The notes below the pieces were generated by a model, which saw only the letters and a list, made by a program, of their open reading frames with translations, had not been told where the DNA came from and did no database searches. 14,944 bases of DNA from Olsenella_K sp036454645 (GTDB lineage Bacteria; Actinomycetota; Coriobacteriia; Coriobacteriales; Atopobiaceae): assembly GCA_036454645.1 (NCBI GenBank), contig JAZHSQ010000048.1, forward strand, positions 1-14,944, read 5' to 3'. The translations under genes and the position numbers were made by a program. Shown in pieces: positions 8,913-14,944 of the stretch; position 1 is the stretch's first letter, and the number at the start of each line of letters is the position of its first letter.

Positions 8913-8926
8913 CGAACAATTGTACG
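8913..8926 (-). promoter_or_regulatory. LexA/DinR-like SOS box over a -10 element
   Basis: The plus strand reads CGAACAATTGTACG, one base away from the Gram-positive CGAAC-N4-GTTCG dyad. On the minus strand the -10-like hexamer TACAAT (8924-8919) lies inside it, 37 nt before the polymerase GTG. A repressor bound here would block the promoter directly. Only a poor -35 (TGGCGC, 8947-8942) is visible 17 bp upstream, inside the neighbouring terminator hairpin. Confidence 0.6.
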
Positions 8927-8940
8927 CCAAGACGAGGCGC

Positions 8941-8983
8941 GGCGCCAGCCCGGAGGGGAGGTTCCCCGTCCCGGGCCGGCGCC
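8941..8983 (-). terminator. Long hairpin after the fused ABC exporter gene
   Basis: GGCGCC (8941-8946) pairs with 8978-8983, and GCCCGG (8948-8953) with CCGGGC (8971-8976), separated by one A/C mismatch; GGGG (8955-8958) can pair with CCCC (8964-8967) inside. It starts 18 nt past the exporter stop and sits just upstream of the polymerase promoter, so it would insulate the polymerase from exporter read-through. No T-tract follows. Confidence 0.5.
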
Positions 8984-9000
8984 GTGCGCGGGCCTGCGGC

Positions 9001-12000
9001 CTACTCGCTCCTGAGCGCCTCCACCGGGTCGCGCCGGGCGGCGATGCTCGAGGGGATGATGCCCGCCATAAGCGTGAGCAGCACCGATATGACGACGAGG
9101 GCCACGGCGTTGCCCGGCGAGAGCGCCATGATGCCGGCGACGTGCTTCCAGCCGTAGACGAAGCGGTTGACCGGCACCTCGGCCACCAGGACGACCACGA
9201 TCGCGAAGACGCCCGACACCAGGCCCTCGATGAAGGTCTCCGCGTTGAAGATGTTGGCGACGTTGAGCTTGGAGGCGCCCATGGCGCGCAGGATGCCGAT
9301 CTCCTTCTTGCGCTCCAGGACCGAGATGTAGGTGATGATGGCGATCATGATCGAGCTCACCACGAGCGAGATCGAGACGAAGGCGATCAGCACCGTGGAC
9401 ACGAGGTTGACGATGTCCGTGACGGAGGAGAGCAGCGTGCCCATGAGGTCGGTGTAGCTGATGGCCTTGTCGTCCTCGCCCTGGGCCCTCATCCGGTCGT
9501 TGTAGTCGTCCACGATCTTGAGGACGTCCTCCTTGTCGGAGAAGCTCTTGGGGTAGATGTCGATCTCGTGCGGGTCGGCCTCGTCGGCGTAGCCCAGGGT
9601 CGTGAGGTTGCTCTCGTAGGTGAGCGAGCTCGCGTTGGCGTAGTTGGTGAGCAGCGAGGTGAGGTCCTCCTGCGTGAGGTTGAAGTGGATGGCGTCGCGG
9701 AAGGCGTCGACGGAGAAGGAGTCGGCCATCGCGGAGGAGAGGCCCTCCATCTGCCCCTGCATCTGGGAGGAGATGGCGTCGGAGAGCTCGGAGCCGAGCG
9801 CGTCGGCCGCGCTCGCCACCTGGGTCTGGAGGGCGGCGGCGAGCTGCTGGGTCATCGCCTCGGCGGCCTGGCTCATGAGCTGGCCCATCCGCTCGGAGAA
9901 GTACGGCGCGAACTGGTCGGTCAGGTAGTCCTGCATGAGGGACCTGAGCTCGGCCGAAAGGTCGTCGGTGCCGGCCGAGGCGGCCGCGACCGCCTCGGCG
10001 TAGAGCTGGCTGCCCTCGGGGTCCGTCGTCGTGTAGTCGCCCCAGGCGGCCTGGGCGTCGAAGGAGGGCTTGCCGTCCTCGCCGACCTTGGTGTACTTGG
10101 ACGCGTTGGCGAACGAGTAGGTGACGAAGCCGTCAGCGAGCCGCTGCGCGGCCGCCGTCGCCGCCTGCTGCCGCGACGGGTCGACGCCCTCGGCGAGCTT
10201 GGAGAGGTCGGGCTCGGGGGCGTCGGCGACGAGCTGCGCCATGGCCTCGGGGCTGAACACGGAGGAGAGGGAGCTCGTGTCGACGCCCGAGAGGTCGAGG
10301 CCGGAGAGGTCCATGCCCGAGAGGTCGAGGCCGGAGAGGTCCGCCCCGTCGCCCGCGGAGGACATGGCCTGGGCGAACCTGTCCTGGTCGAACGAGAAGG
10401 CGCCCTTGAGCGCGTCCTCGTCGACCGAGAAGATCTGGGACATGTCGAAGCTCGAGCCGGAGGCCGACCTCAGCTCCTCGAAGGTCTTGCCGGTGAAGAC
10501 GTCCACGTCGGGGTCCTCGAGCTGTTGCCTCACGATCTTGGAGGAGGCGGCGTTGGCCATCAGCCTCTGCGTGAGGGCGTGGGTGTAGGCGACGCCCTCC
10601 TGCATGGAGGTGTTCTGCGTCGTCGCGTTGGGGCGCACGACGCCCACGACCCTGAGCGTCATCGCCGAGTCCACCACGCCGCGCATGAAGTCCTCGTCTC
10701 CGGACATGTCCGTCCAGGTCGCGGTGTCGGCGTTGTACTGGTAGCACGAGGAGGGGTCCACCACCTTGAAGGTGAGGCCGAGCGCGTCGTCGTAGGTGAG
10801 GTCGACGTGGGTGTCCGGCACGTCCGCCTTCGCGCCCGAGGTGCTTATCGAGTCGACGAGGTCCTTGAGCTGCTGGGGGTCGAGCACCCCCAGGCAGTAG
10901 AGGGTGTAGTCGGAGATCTCGCCGTTGGCATCGAGCACGAGGACCGCCTCGTCCTCCTTGGTCGGCCAGGTGCCGGCGACCACGTCGTACTGGGAGTCCA
11001 GCAGGTCCTGGTCCTCGAGGAGCTCCTCGAAGCCCTCGGCGGAGGAGGACGAGGAGAGCCCCAGGCTCGCACCCGCCTGCTGCATGCTGCTCGAGCCCGT
11101 GCTCAGGGGGGAGCCGAGCCTGGTCACGCCCCCGGAGGTGTCGGCGGAGAAGACCTTGGGGTAGATCCCGTACTTGTACTCGATGGTGCTCGCGTGCTCC
11201 TCGACGCCGCTCTCGCCGCTGTCGAGGTAGGCCTTGAAGGACGCGAGGTCGTTGAGCTTCACCTGGGAGAACATGTCGGAGACGACCGTCGACTCGGGGA
11301 TCGCGTCGCCGCCCGAGACGGACCCCTGCCGGGCCGAGCCGTCCGACTCGGTCGCGCCGGCGCCCATCTGGCCCATCAGCTCGGAGACGTTGGCCGAGCC
11401 CTGGGTGATCGCGAGCGGGTAGTGCGAGAGCGCGTCCTCCTCGGTCTTGGCGATGTAGTTGTTCACGCCGTTGGAGATGGCGAGGATGGCGGCGATGCCG
11501 ATGATGCCGATCGAGCCCGCGAAGGCGGTGAGGATGGTGCGCCCCTTCTTGGACCAGAGGTTGTTCGCCGAGAGGGAGAGCGCCGTGAGGAAGCCCATCG
11601 ACGCGTGCCGGCGCGACTTGCCGCGCTCGTGCGCGTCGGCCGGGGCGCCCGCGGCGGCCCCGCCTGCCGCGGCGGGCATGGCCACCGTCTCGCCGCCCGC
11701 GGCGGGCTCGGGGCGCGCGGGGTCGAAGGGGTCCGTGTCGCCCTCGACGCGCCCGTCCCTCACGCGCACGATGCGCGTCGCGTAGCGCTCCGCCAGCTCG
11801 GGGTTGTGGGTCACCATGACCACGAGCCTGTCGGAGGCGATCCTCTTGAGGATGTCCATGACCTGGACGCTCGTCTGGGTGTCCAGGGCGCCGGTCGGCT
11901 CGTCCGCCAGGACGATGTCGGGGTCGTTCATGAGGGCGCGCGCGATCGCCACGCGCTGCATCTGGCCGCCCGAGAGCTGCGACGGCCGCTTGCGTGCGTG

Positions 12001-12399
12001 CTCGGCGAGCCCCACGTCCGCGAGGGCCGCCAGCGCGCGGCGCTCCCGCTCCGCACGCCCGACGCCGGAGAGCGTGAGCGCCAGCTCGACGTTGGAGAGC
12101 ACCGACTGGTGCGGGATCAGGTTGTAGCTCTGGAAGATGAAGCCGACGCGGTGGTTTCTGTAGGTGTCCCAGTCCTTGGACGAGAAGTCCTTGGTCGAGA
12201 CGCCGTTGACGACGATCTCCCCCGAGTCCGCGTGGTCGAGGCCGCCGAGGATGTTGAGCATCGTGGTCTTGCCCGAGCCCGAGGGGCCGAGCACGGCCAC
12301 GAACTCGTTGTCCCTGAAGGTGACCGAGACGCCGTCGAGGGCGACTTGGGTGAAGCCTTCGGTCGCGTAGGTCTTCGTGATCTGGTGTAGTTCTAGCAT
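9001..12399 (-). CDS. Fused ABC exporter: ATPase plus FtsX-type permease with large external domain
   Basis: Single-chain MacB-like exporter of 1132 residues; substrate unknown. ATPase at 1-225: Walker A GPSGSGKT 38-45, Gln90, signature LSGGQMQR 142-149, DEPTGALD 166-173, His198. An Ala/Gly/Pro-rich linker runs to about 265, followed by TM1 at 288-310 (ILTAFAGSIGIIGIAAILAI). An extracytoplasmic domain of about 670 residues follows, including a five-residue LDLSG-type repeat near 685-706 and a Gln/Ala-rich helical stretch near 815-895. The FtsX block at 1000-1120 has three TMs and the conserved SVLERKKEIGILRAMGAS after the first. ATG 12399 is chosen for AAAGGA 5 nt upstream and for the family-like MLELHQITKTY start; an in-frame upstream ATG at 12480 adds 27 Pro/Arg-rich residues with no SD. 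Monocistronic, divergent from the acyltransferase. Function could be export of a peptide or lipid, or mechanical signalling across the wall; neither is shown. Confidence 0.92.
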   Translation of the reverse strand: MLELHQITKTYATEGFTQVALDGVSVTFRDNEFVAVLGPSGSGKTTMLNILGGLDHADSGEIVVNGVSTKDFSSKDWDTYRNHRVGFIFQSYNLIPHQSVLSNVELALTLSGVGRAERERRALAALADVGLAEHARKRPSQLSGGQMQRVAIARALMNDPDIVLADEPTGALDTQTSVQVMDILKRIASDRLVVMVTHNPELAERYATRIVRVRDGRVEGDTDPFDPARPEPAAGGETVAMPAAAGGAAAGAPADAHERGKSRRHASMGFLTALSLSANNLWSKKGRTILTAFAGSIGIIGIAAILAISNGVNNYIAKTEEDALSHYPLAITQGSANVSELMGQMGAGATESDGSARQGSVSGGDAIPESTVVSDMFSQVKLNDLASFKAYLDSGESGVEEHASTIEYKYGIYPKVFSADTSGGVTRLGSPLSTGSSSMQQAGASLGLSSSSSAEGFEELLEDQDLLDSQYDVVAGTWPTKEDEAVLVLDANGEISDYTLYCLGVLDPQQLKDLVDSISTSGAKADVPDTHVDLTYDDALGLTFKVVDPSSCYQYNADTATWTDMSGDEDFMRGVVDSAMTLRVVGVVRPNATTQNTSMQEGVAYTHALTQRLMANAASSKIVRQQLEDPDVDVFTGKTFEELRSASGSSFDMSQIFSVDEDALKGAFSFDQDRFAQAMSSAGDGADLSGLDLSGMDLSGLDLSGVDTSSLSSVFSPEAMAQLVADAPEPDLSKLAEGVDPSRQQAATAAAQRLADGFVTYSFANASKYTKVGEDGKPSFDAQAAWGDYTTTDPEGSQLYAEAVAAASAGTDDLSAELRSLMQDYLTDQFAPYFSERMGQLMSQAAEAMTQQLAAALQTQVASAADALGSELSDAISSQMQGQMEGLSSAMADSFSVDAFRDAIHFNLTQEDLTSLLTNYANASSLTYESNLTTLGYADEADPHEIDIYPKSFSDKEDVLKIVDDYNDRMRAQGEDDKAISYTDLMGTLLSSVTDIVNLVSTVLIAFVSISLVVSSIMIAIITYISVLERKKEIGILRAMGASKLNVANIFNAETFIEGLVSGVFAIVVVLVAEVPVNRFVYGWKHVAGIMALSPGNAVALVVISVLLTLMAGIIPSSIAARRDPVEALRSE
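10285..10342 (-). repeat. Tandem 30-bp repeat encoding LDLSG-type pentapeptides
   Basis: A 28-bp stretch at 10285-10312 recurs exactly at 10315-10342, a 30-bp period built of two similar 15-bp subunits. It encodes the run LSG-LDLSG-MDLSG-LDLSG in the external domain of the fused exporter. The pattern resembles a very short pentapeptide-repeat coil; period and identity suggest recent slippage duplication. Confidence 0.8.
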
Positions 12400-12404
12400 C
12401 CGAG

Positions 12405-12410
12405 TCCTTT
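12405..12410 (-). promoter_or_regulatory. Shine-Dalgarno site that sets the fused exporter start
   Basis: The minus strand reads AAAGGA, 5 nt before ATG 12399. The longer in-frame alternative at 12480 has no equivalent. Confidence 0.65.
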
Positions 12411-12436
12411 GCAGAGGTTCTTCTCCGGCAGGCGCG

Positions 12437-12470
12437 CCCGGGCGCCGCCGGGGGGGCGCTGCCGCCCGGG
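12437..12470 (-). promoter_or_regulatory. GC-rich inverted repeat in the exporter leader
   Basis: CCCGGGCG (12437-12444) is complementary to 12463-12470, giving an 8-bp stem with an 18-nt loop, 38 to 71 nt upstream of the exporter ATG. If the CACAAT at 12488-12483 on the minus strand is a -10, the hairpin would lie at the 5' end of the transcript. That promoter has no good -35, so the assignment is weak. Confidence 0.25.
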
Positions 12471-12583
12471 GTGGAAGCACCCATTGTGACGCACCAGAAG
12501 GGCCTCCGCCCCGCCGTCAGCAACACTACAGAAACCCAGCTCCGGCTTCCTTTTCGACCCGTGCCGCGCGGGACGCCGAGCGC

Positions 12584-12589
12584 TATCAT
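12584..12589 (+). promoter_or_regulatory. Candidate -10 for the acyltransferase gene
   Basis: TATCAT matches five of six -10 consensus bases and stands out in a G/C-rich region, 97 nt before the chosen ATG and directly before the tandem palindromes. No clear -35 is found 16-18 bp upstream. Confidence 0.35.
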
Positions 12590-12633
12590 CTACAGCCTGA
12601 AGGGCTGTTTCACCTACAGCCTGAAGGGCTGTT
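12590..12633 (+). repeat. Two tandem palindromes upstream of the acyltransferase
   Basis: The 20-mer CTACAGCCTGAAGGGCTGTT occurs at 12590-12609 and 12614-12633, a 24-bp period. Each copy contains a 17-nt dyad, ACAGCC-TGAAG-GGCTGT (12592-12608 and 12616-12632), and an 8-bp palindrome GTTCGAAC (12631-12638) overlaps the end of the second. Just downstream of a -10-like TATCAT and 54 nt before the start codon, they could be repeated operator sites or two small RNA hairpins in the leader. The rest of 12400-12686 shows no coding sequence with an SD. Confidence 0.75.
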
Positions 12634-12677
12634 CGAACCCGAGCCCGCTCCCCCACACGAGCACGCCGACGCGCAAT

Positions 12678-12683
12678 AGGAAA
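12678..12683 (+). promoter_or_regulatory. Shine-Dalgarno site that sets the acyltransferase start
   Basis: AGGAAA, with its AGGA core 5 nt before ATG 12687, decides this start over the longer in-frame ATG at 12471. The longer form would put the tandem palindromes inside the gene and has no SD. Confidence 0.65.
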
Positions 12684-12686
12684 GCC

Positions 12687-14876
12687 ATGCCACGAGACAG
12701 AGCCCCCCAGACGAGACCACGCACCGGCACCGCGCCCGCCGAGAGGGGGGCCGCCGGCGCCTGCCGGGGGCAGGCGAGGAGGACCACGCGCCCGCAGGCC
12801 TCCACGCGCCCGCAGGCGTCCCGGCGGGCGCCGCGCGCGGCCTCGTCCCGCCCGCTGCGCGCCCCGGAGGAAGCGGCGCGGCGGGGCGGCGCGCCCAGGG
12901 GCGCCGCCACCCTGCAGGCGGCGGGCCGGCGGGCGGCCGAGCAGCCGCGCGACCGGCGCCGCAACGACGCGCTCGACGGCCTGCGCGCCCTGGCGATCGC
13001 CTCCGTCGTCCTCTACCACCTGTCCGTGGGCTGGCTGCCGAGCGGGCACATGGGCGTCATCGTCTTCCTCGTCCTGACGGGCTACCTGCTGACGAGCTCC
13101 CTCGTGCGCACCCTCGTCAGGGGCGGCGCCATCGGCTGCCGAGCCCTCTGGGCCAGGCGCCTCCGCAGGATCTGGCCGCCCATGGCGATCTGCGTCTTCG
13201 TCACCGTCGCGGCCTGCGTGCTCTTCAACCACGTCCTGCTGACCAAGCTCAGGCCCGACTTCGTCCCCTCGCTGCTGCTCGTCTCCAACCTGGCGGCCAT
13301 CGCGCGCAGCGCAAGCTACTTCGACCACCTCGGCGGCACCTCGCCGCTCACGCACCTATGGTACCTGGGCCTCGACGCGCAGTTCTGCCTCGTGTGGCCG
13401 CCCGTCCTCGCACTCCTGTGGAAGCTCGGGGCCAGGAGGCGCGACGCCGCCCTCCCCCGGCGCGCCGCCTTCGCGCTCGCGCTCGCCTCCGCCTTCGCCA
13501 TGGCGGCCCTCTTCGACCCCAACGGGGACCCGACGCGCGTCTACTACGGCCCCGACACCCGCTTCTTCGCCCCGCTCGTCGGCGCGTGGCTCGCGCTTCT
13601 CTGGCCCCTCGGCAGGAGGCGCCCGGTCGGCGCGCTCGGCGGCTCCACGCTCGACCTGGGGTCGCTCGACATCTTCGGCGTGGTGGGCCTCGTCGGCGTC
13701 GTCGCCGTGATGGTCCTGTCCGCCGACACCGCGACCTTCCTCTACCGGGGCGGCATGATGATCGTGGCCCTGCTCTCGGCCGCGCTCGTCGCGTCCCTGC
13801 TCGACCCGGCGACGCTCACCTCGAGGCTCTTCTCCGCCCGCCCGCTGGTCTGGCTCGGGAGGCGCTCCTTCGGGATCTACCTGTGGCACTTCCCGCTCTT
13901 CCAGCTCCTCCGGGTCAACAACGGCGACACCCCCGCCTGGGTCGTCGCCCTCGCCGTCGTGGCCTCCGTGGCCCTGGCGGAGCTCTCGCTGAGGTTCGTG
14001 GAGGAGCCCCTCGCCCGCGGCGGGCTCCCGCGCCCGGCCGCCCCTGGGCGGCTCGCGCCCGCCCAGGCGGCCGCCCTCCTCGCGGGCGCCGCCGTGGTGG
14101 CCGTCGCCGTCGTCGGCGCCGTGGTCGTGCCGGACGAGACGGCGCTCCCCGCCGACGCCCTCAACAACACGGGCGTCAGCGCCGGAGAGGCCAAGGACCT
14201 CACGTCCGAGGCGCAGCAGGCCGCGGGCGGCGGGGACGACGGCGGCTCCGCGGACGGGTCCGCGAGCGTCGCCGAGGGGGCGACCCCCGACGACCACCTC
14301 GTGCTCACTGCCTCCGCCGACGAGACCGGCCAGAACCTCCACGACCCCTTCGTGATCGCCGACTCGGTCGCCGGGGACGCGAGCTGGTACTTCGACCAGC
14401 ACTGCCCCAACGGCTACCTCGACTCCTACGTGGGACGCCGCCCCGACCAGGCCCTCGACGTCCTCAAGGGCTACGTGGACCAGGGGGTGGTCGGCAAGGT
14501 CGTGGTGCTGTGCACCTTCTCCAACGCGCCGGCGACCTCCTCGACCCTCGACCAGCTCGTCCAGACGTGCGGCGACCGCATCGTCTACGTGGTGAACGTC
14601 TCCATCCCCGAGTCCGAGGAGGCGCAGATCAACAGCAGCCTCACGGCGCTGGACGAGAAGTACGACAACGTCCACCTGATCGACTGGAACTCCTACGTGG
14701 CCGACCACGGCGCCGACTCCGCCGAGCCGTGGCTCTACGCCGACAAGGAGCACCTCACCCCGCAGGGCCAGCCCCACTACATCGACCTCATCACCAGCGC
14801 GATCGCGAAGGACTTCGTCGAGTCGGCGGGCGGCTCCGCCCAGGTGGGCACGGTCGGGCAGAACACCGGCGAGTAG
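12687..14876 (+). CDS. OatA-like membrane O-acyltransferase with C-terminal SGNH domain
   Basis: Predicted envelope O-acyltransferase of 729 residues. By homology, the membrane AT3 half passes acyl groups across the membrane to an extracytoplasmic SGNH half that modifies peptidoglycan or another glycan. Residues 1-92 are a basic Pro/Ala/Arg-rich cytoplasmic tail. AT3 begins at LDGLRALAIASVVLYH with the conserved His111, followed by FLVLTGYLL, the basic RRLRRIWPP, and LTHLWYLGLDAQF (221-233), where Asp230 replaces the usual Glu. About ten membrane helices run to 440, and a last TM at about 460-482 leads into a Gly/Asp/Ser-rich linker (to about 535). The SGNH domain keeps Ser560 and the D-x-x-H pair Asp686/His689. 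Block I is ADS instead of GDS, and the block III region reads CTFSN (609-613) instead of GTN. Acceptor unknown. Divergent from the fused exporter. Confidence 0.9.
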   Translation: MPRDRAPQTRPRTGTAPAERGAAGACRGQARRTTRPQASTRPQASRRAPRAASSRPLRAPEEAARRGGAPRGAATLQAAGRRAAEQPRDRRRNDALDGLRALAIASVVLYHLSVGWLPSGHMGVIVFLVLTGYLLTSSLVRTLVRGGAIGCRALWARRLRRIWPPMAICVFVTVAACVLFNHVLLTKLRPDFVPSLLLVSNLAAIARSASYFDHLGGTSPLTHLWYLGLDAQFCLVWPPVLALLWKLGARRRDAALPRRAAFALALASAFAMAALFDPNGDPTRVYYGPDTRFFAPLVGAWLALLWPLGRRRPVGALGGSTLDLGSLDIFGVVGLVGVVAVMVLSADTATFLYRGGMMIVALLSAALVASLLDPATLTSRLFSARPLVWLGRRSFGIYLWHFPLFQLLRVNNGDTPAWVVALAVVASVALAELSLRFVEEPLARGGLPRPAAPGRLAPAQAAALLAGAAVVAVAVVGAVVVPDETALPADALNNTGVSAGEAKDLTSEAQQAAGGGDDGGSADGSASVAEGATPDDHLVLTASADETGQNLHDPFVIADSVAGDASWYFDQHCPNGYLDSYVGRRPDQALDVLKGYVDQGVVGKVVVLCTFSNAPATSSTLDQLVQTCGDRIVYVVNVSIPESEEAQINSSLTALDEKYDNVHLIDWNSYVADHGADSAEPWLYADKEHLTPQGQPHYIDLITSAIAKDFVESAGGSAQVGTVGQNTGE
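12784..12817 (+). repeat. Direct repeat in the acyltransferase N-terminal tail
   Basis: CCACGCGCCCGCAGGC occurs at 12784-12799 and 12802-12817, an 18-bp period encoding two near-identical TRPQAS units in the basic tail. In-frame slippage within a low-complexity region is the simplest origin. Confidence 0.7.
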
Positions 14877-14902
14877 GCGCAGGCCACGGGCGGGAGCCGG
14901 GA

Positions 14903-14930
14903 CGACGCGCCGGCGTCGGGGCCGCGCCCC
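14903..14930 (+). terminator. Hairpins after the acyltransferase gene
   Basis: CGACGC (14903-14908) pairs with GCGTCG (14913-14918) around GCCG, and GGGGC (14918-14922) pairs with GCCCC (14926-14930). They start 26 nt past the stop codon. No T-tract follows before the window ends, so a factor-assisted terminator is as likely as an intrinsic one. Confidence 0.4.
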
Positions 14931-14944
14931 GGTGCGGCGCGGCC

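Noticed and set aside
8920..12390. Plus-strand open frame of about 1150 codons opposite the fused exporter
   Set aside because: Low-complexity Gly/Arg/Val/Asp composition with no motifs, antisense to a gene with every ABC motif intact.
12590..12633. CRISPR array or insertion-sequence ends from the tandem 20-mers
   Set aside because: There are only two copies with a 4-nt spacer, no cas or transposase genes, and no target-site duplication.
12600..12650. tRNA-like T-loop sequence (TTCGAAC) suggesting a tRNA or attachment site
   Set aside because: The flanking bases do not form a T-stem, no acceptor or anticodon stem can be drawn, and no integrase or phage gene is nearby.
12471..12686. N-terminal extension of the acyltransferase to ATG 12471
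   Set aside because: No SD precedes 12471, the extension is unlike the family, and it would run through the tandem palindromes; ATG 12687 has AGGAAA upstream.

Overview
The window is very GC-rich, with strong G/C at third codon positions and purine-rich Shine-Dalgarno (SD) sites. Gene content and protein style suggest a high-GC Coriobacteriia member (an Olsenella/Atopobiaceae-like Actinomycetota). The clues are coiled-coil FtsX-type exporters, a UvrX-type Y-family polymerase with a small partner protein, and an OatA-like acyltransferase. This placement is inference; no marker gene is present. No rRNA, tRNA, CRISPR array, insertion sequence or phage gene was found.

Layout. (1) 120-4509, minus strand: a two-gene ABC exporter operon, an ATPase (3808-4509) followed by a very large FtsX-like permease (120-3805). 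The permease frame is broken twice as the sequence stands: an in-frame amber at 2498-2500 in the coiled coil, and a one-base loss in a C-run at 767-770. Restoring both gives a coherent protein of about 1228 residues, so it is either a recent pseudogene or carries sequence errors. (2) 4677-7215, plus strand: a class II fumarase and a small malic enzyme 4 nt apart, which together link fumarate, malate and pyruvate. A perfect 12-bp hairpin closes this operon against the convergent one. (3) 7297-8881, minus strand: a UvrX-type Y-family DNA polymerase and a small YolD-like protein, preceded by a LexA/DinR-like box lying over a -10 element. (4) 9001-12399, minus strand: a single-chain ABC exporter with ATPase and FtsX-type permease fused and a roughly 670-residue extracytoplasmic domain. 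(5) 12687-14876, plus strand: an integral-membrane acyltransferase with an extracytoplasmic SGNH domain, divergent from (4). The 287-nt gap between them carries two tandem copies of a 17-nt palindrome.

How the parts relate. Three of the five units concern the cell envelope: two MacB/FtsX-superfamily exporters with long helical external domains, and an O-acyltransferase. One is central carbon metabolism and one is damage-inducible mutagenesis or repair. No single new multi-gene system is evident. The most distinctive signals are the tandem palindromes at 12592-12632, the altered catalytic blocks of the SGNH domain, the doubly interrupted permease, and the putative SOS control of the polymerase pair.
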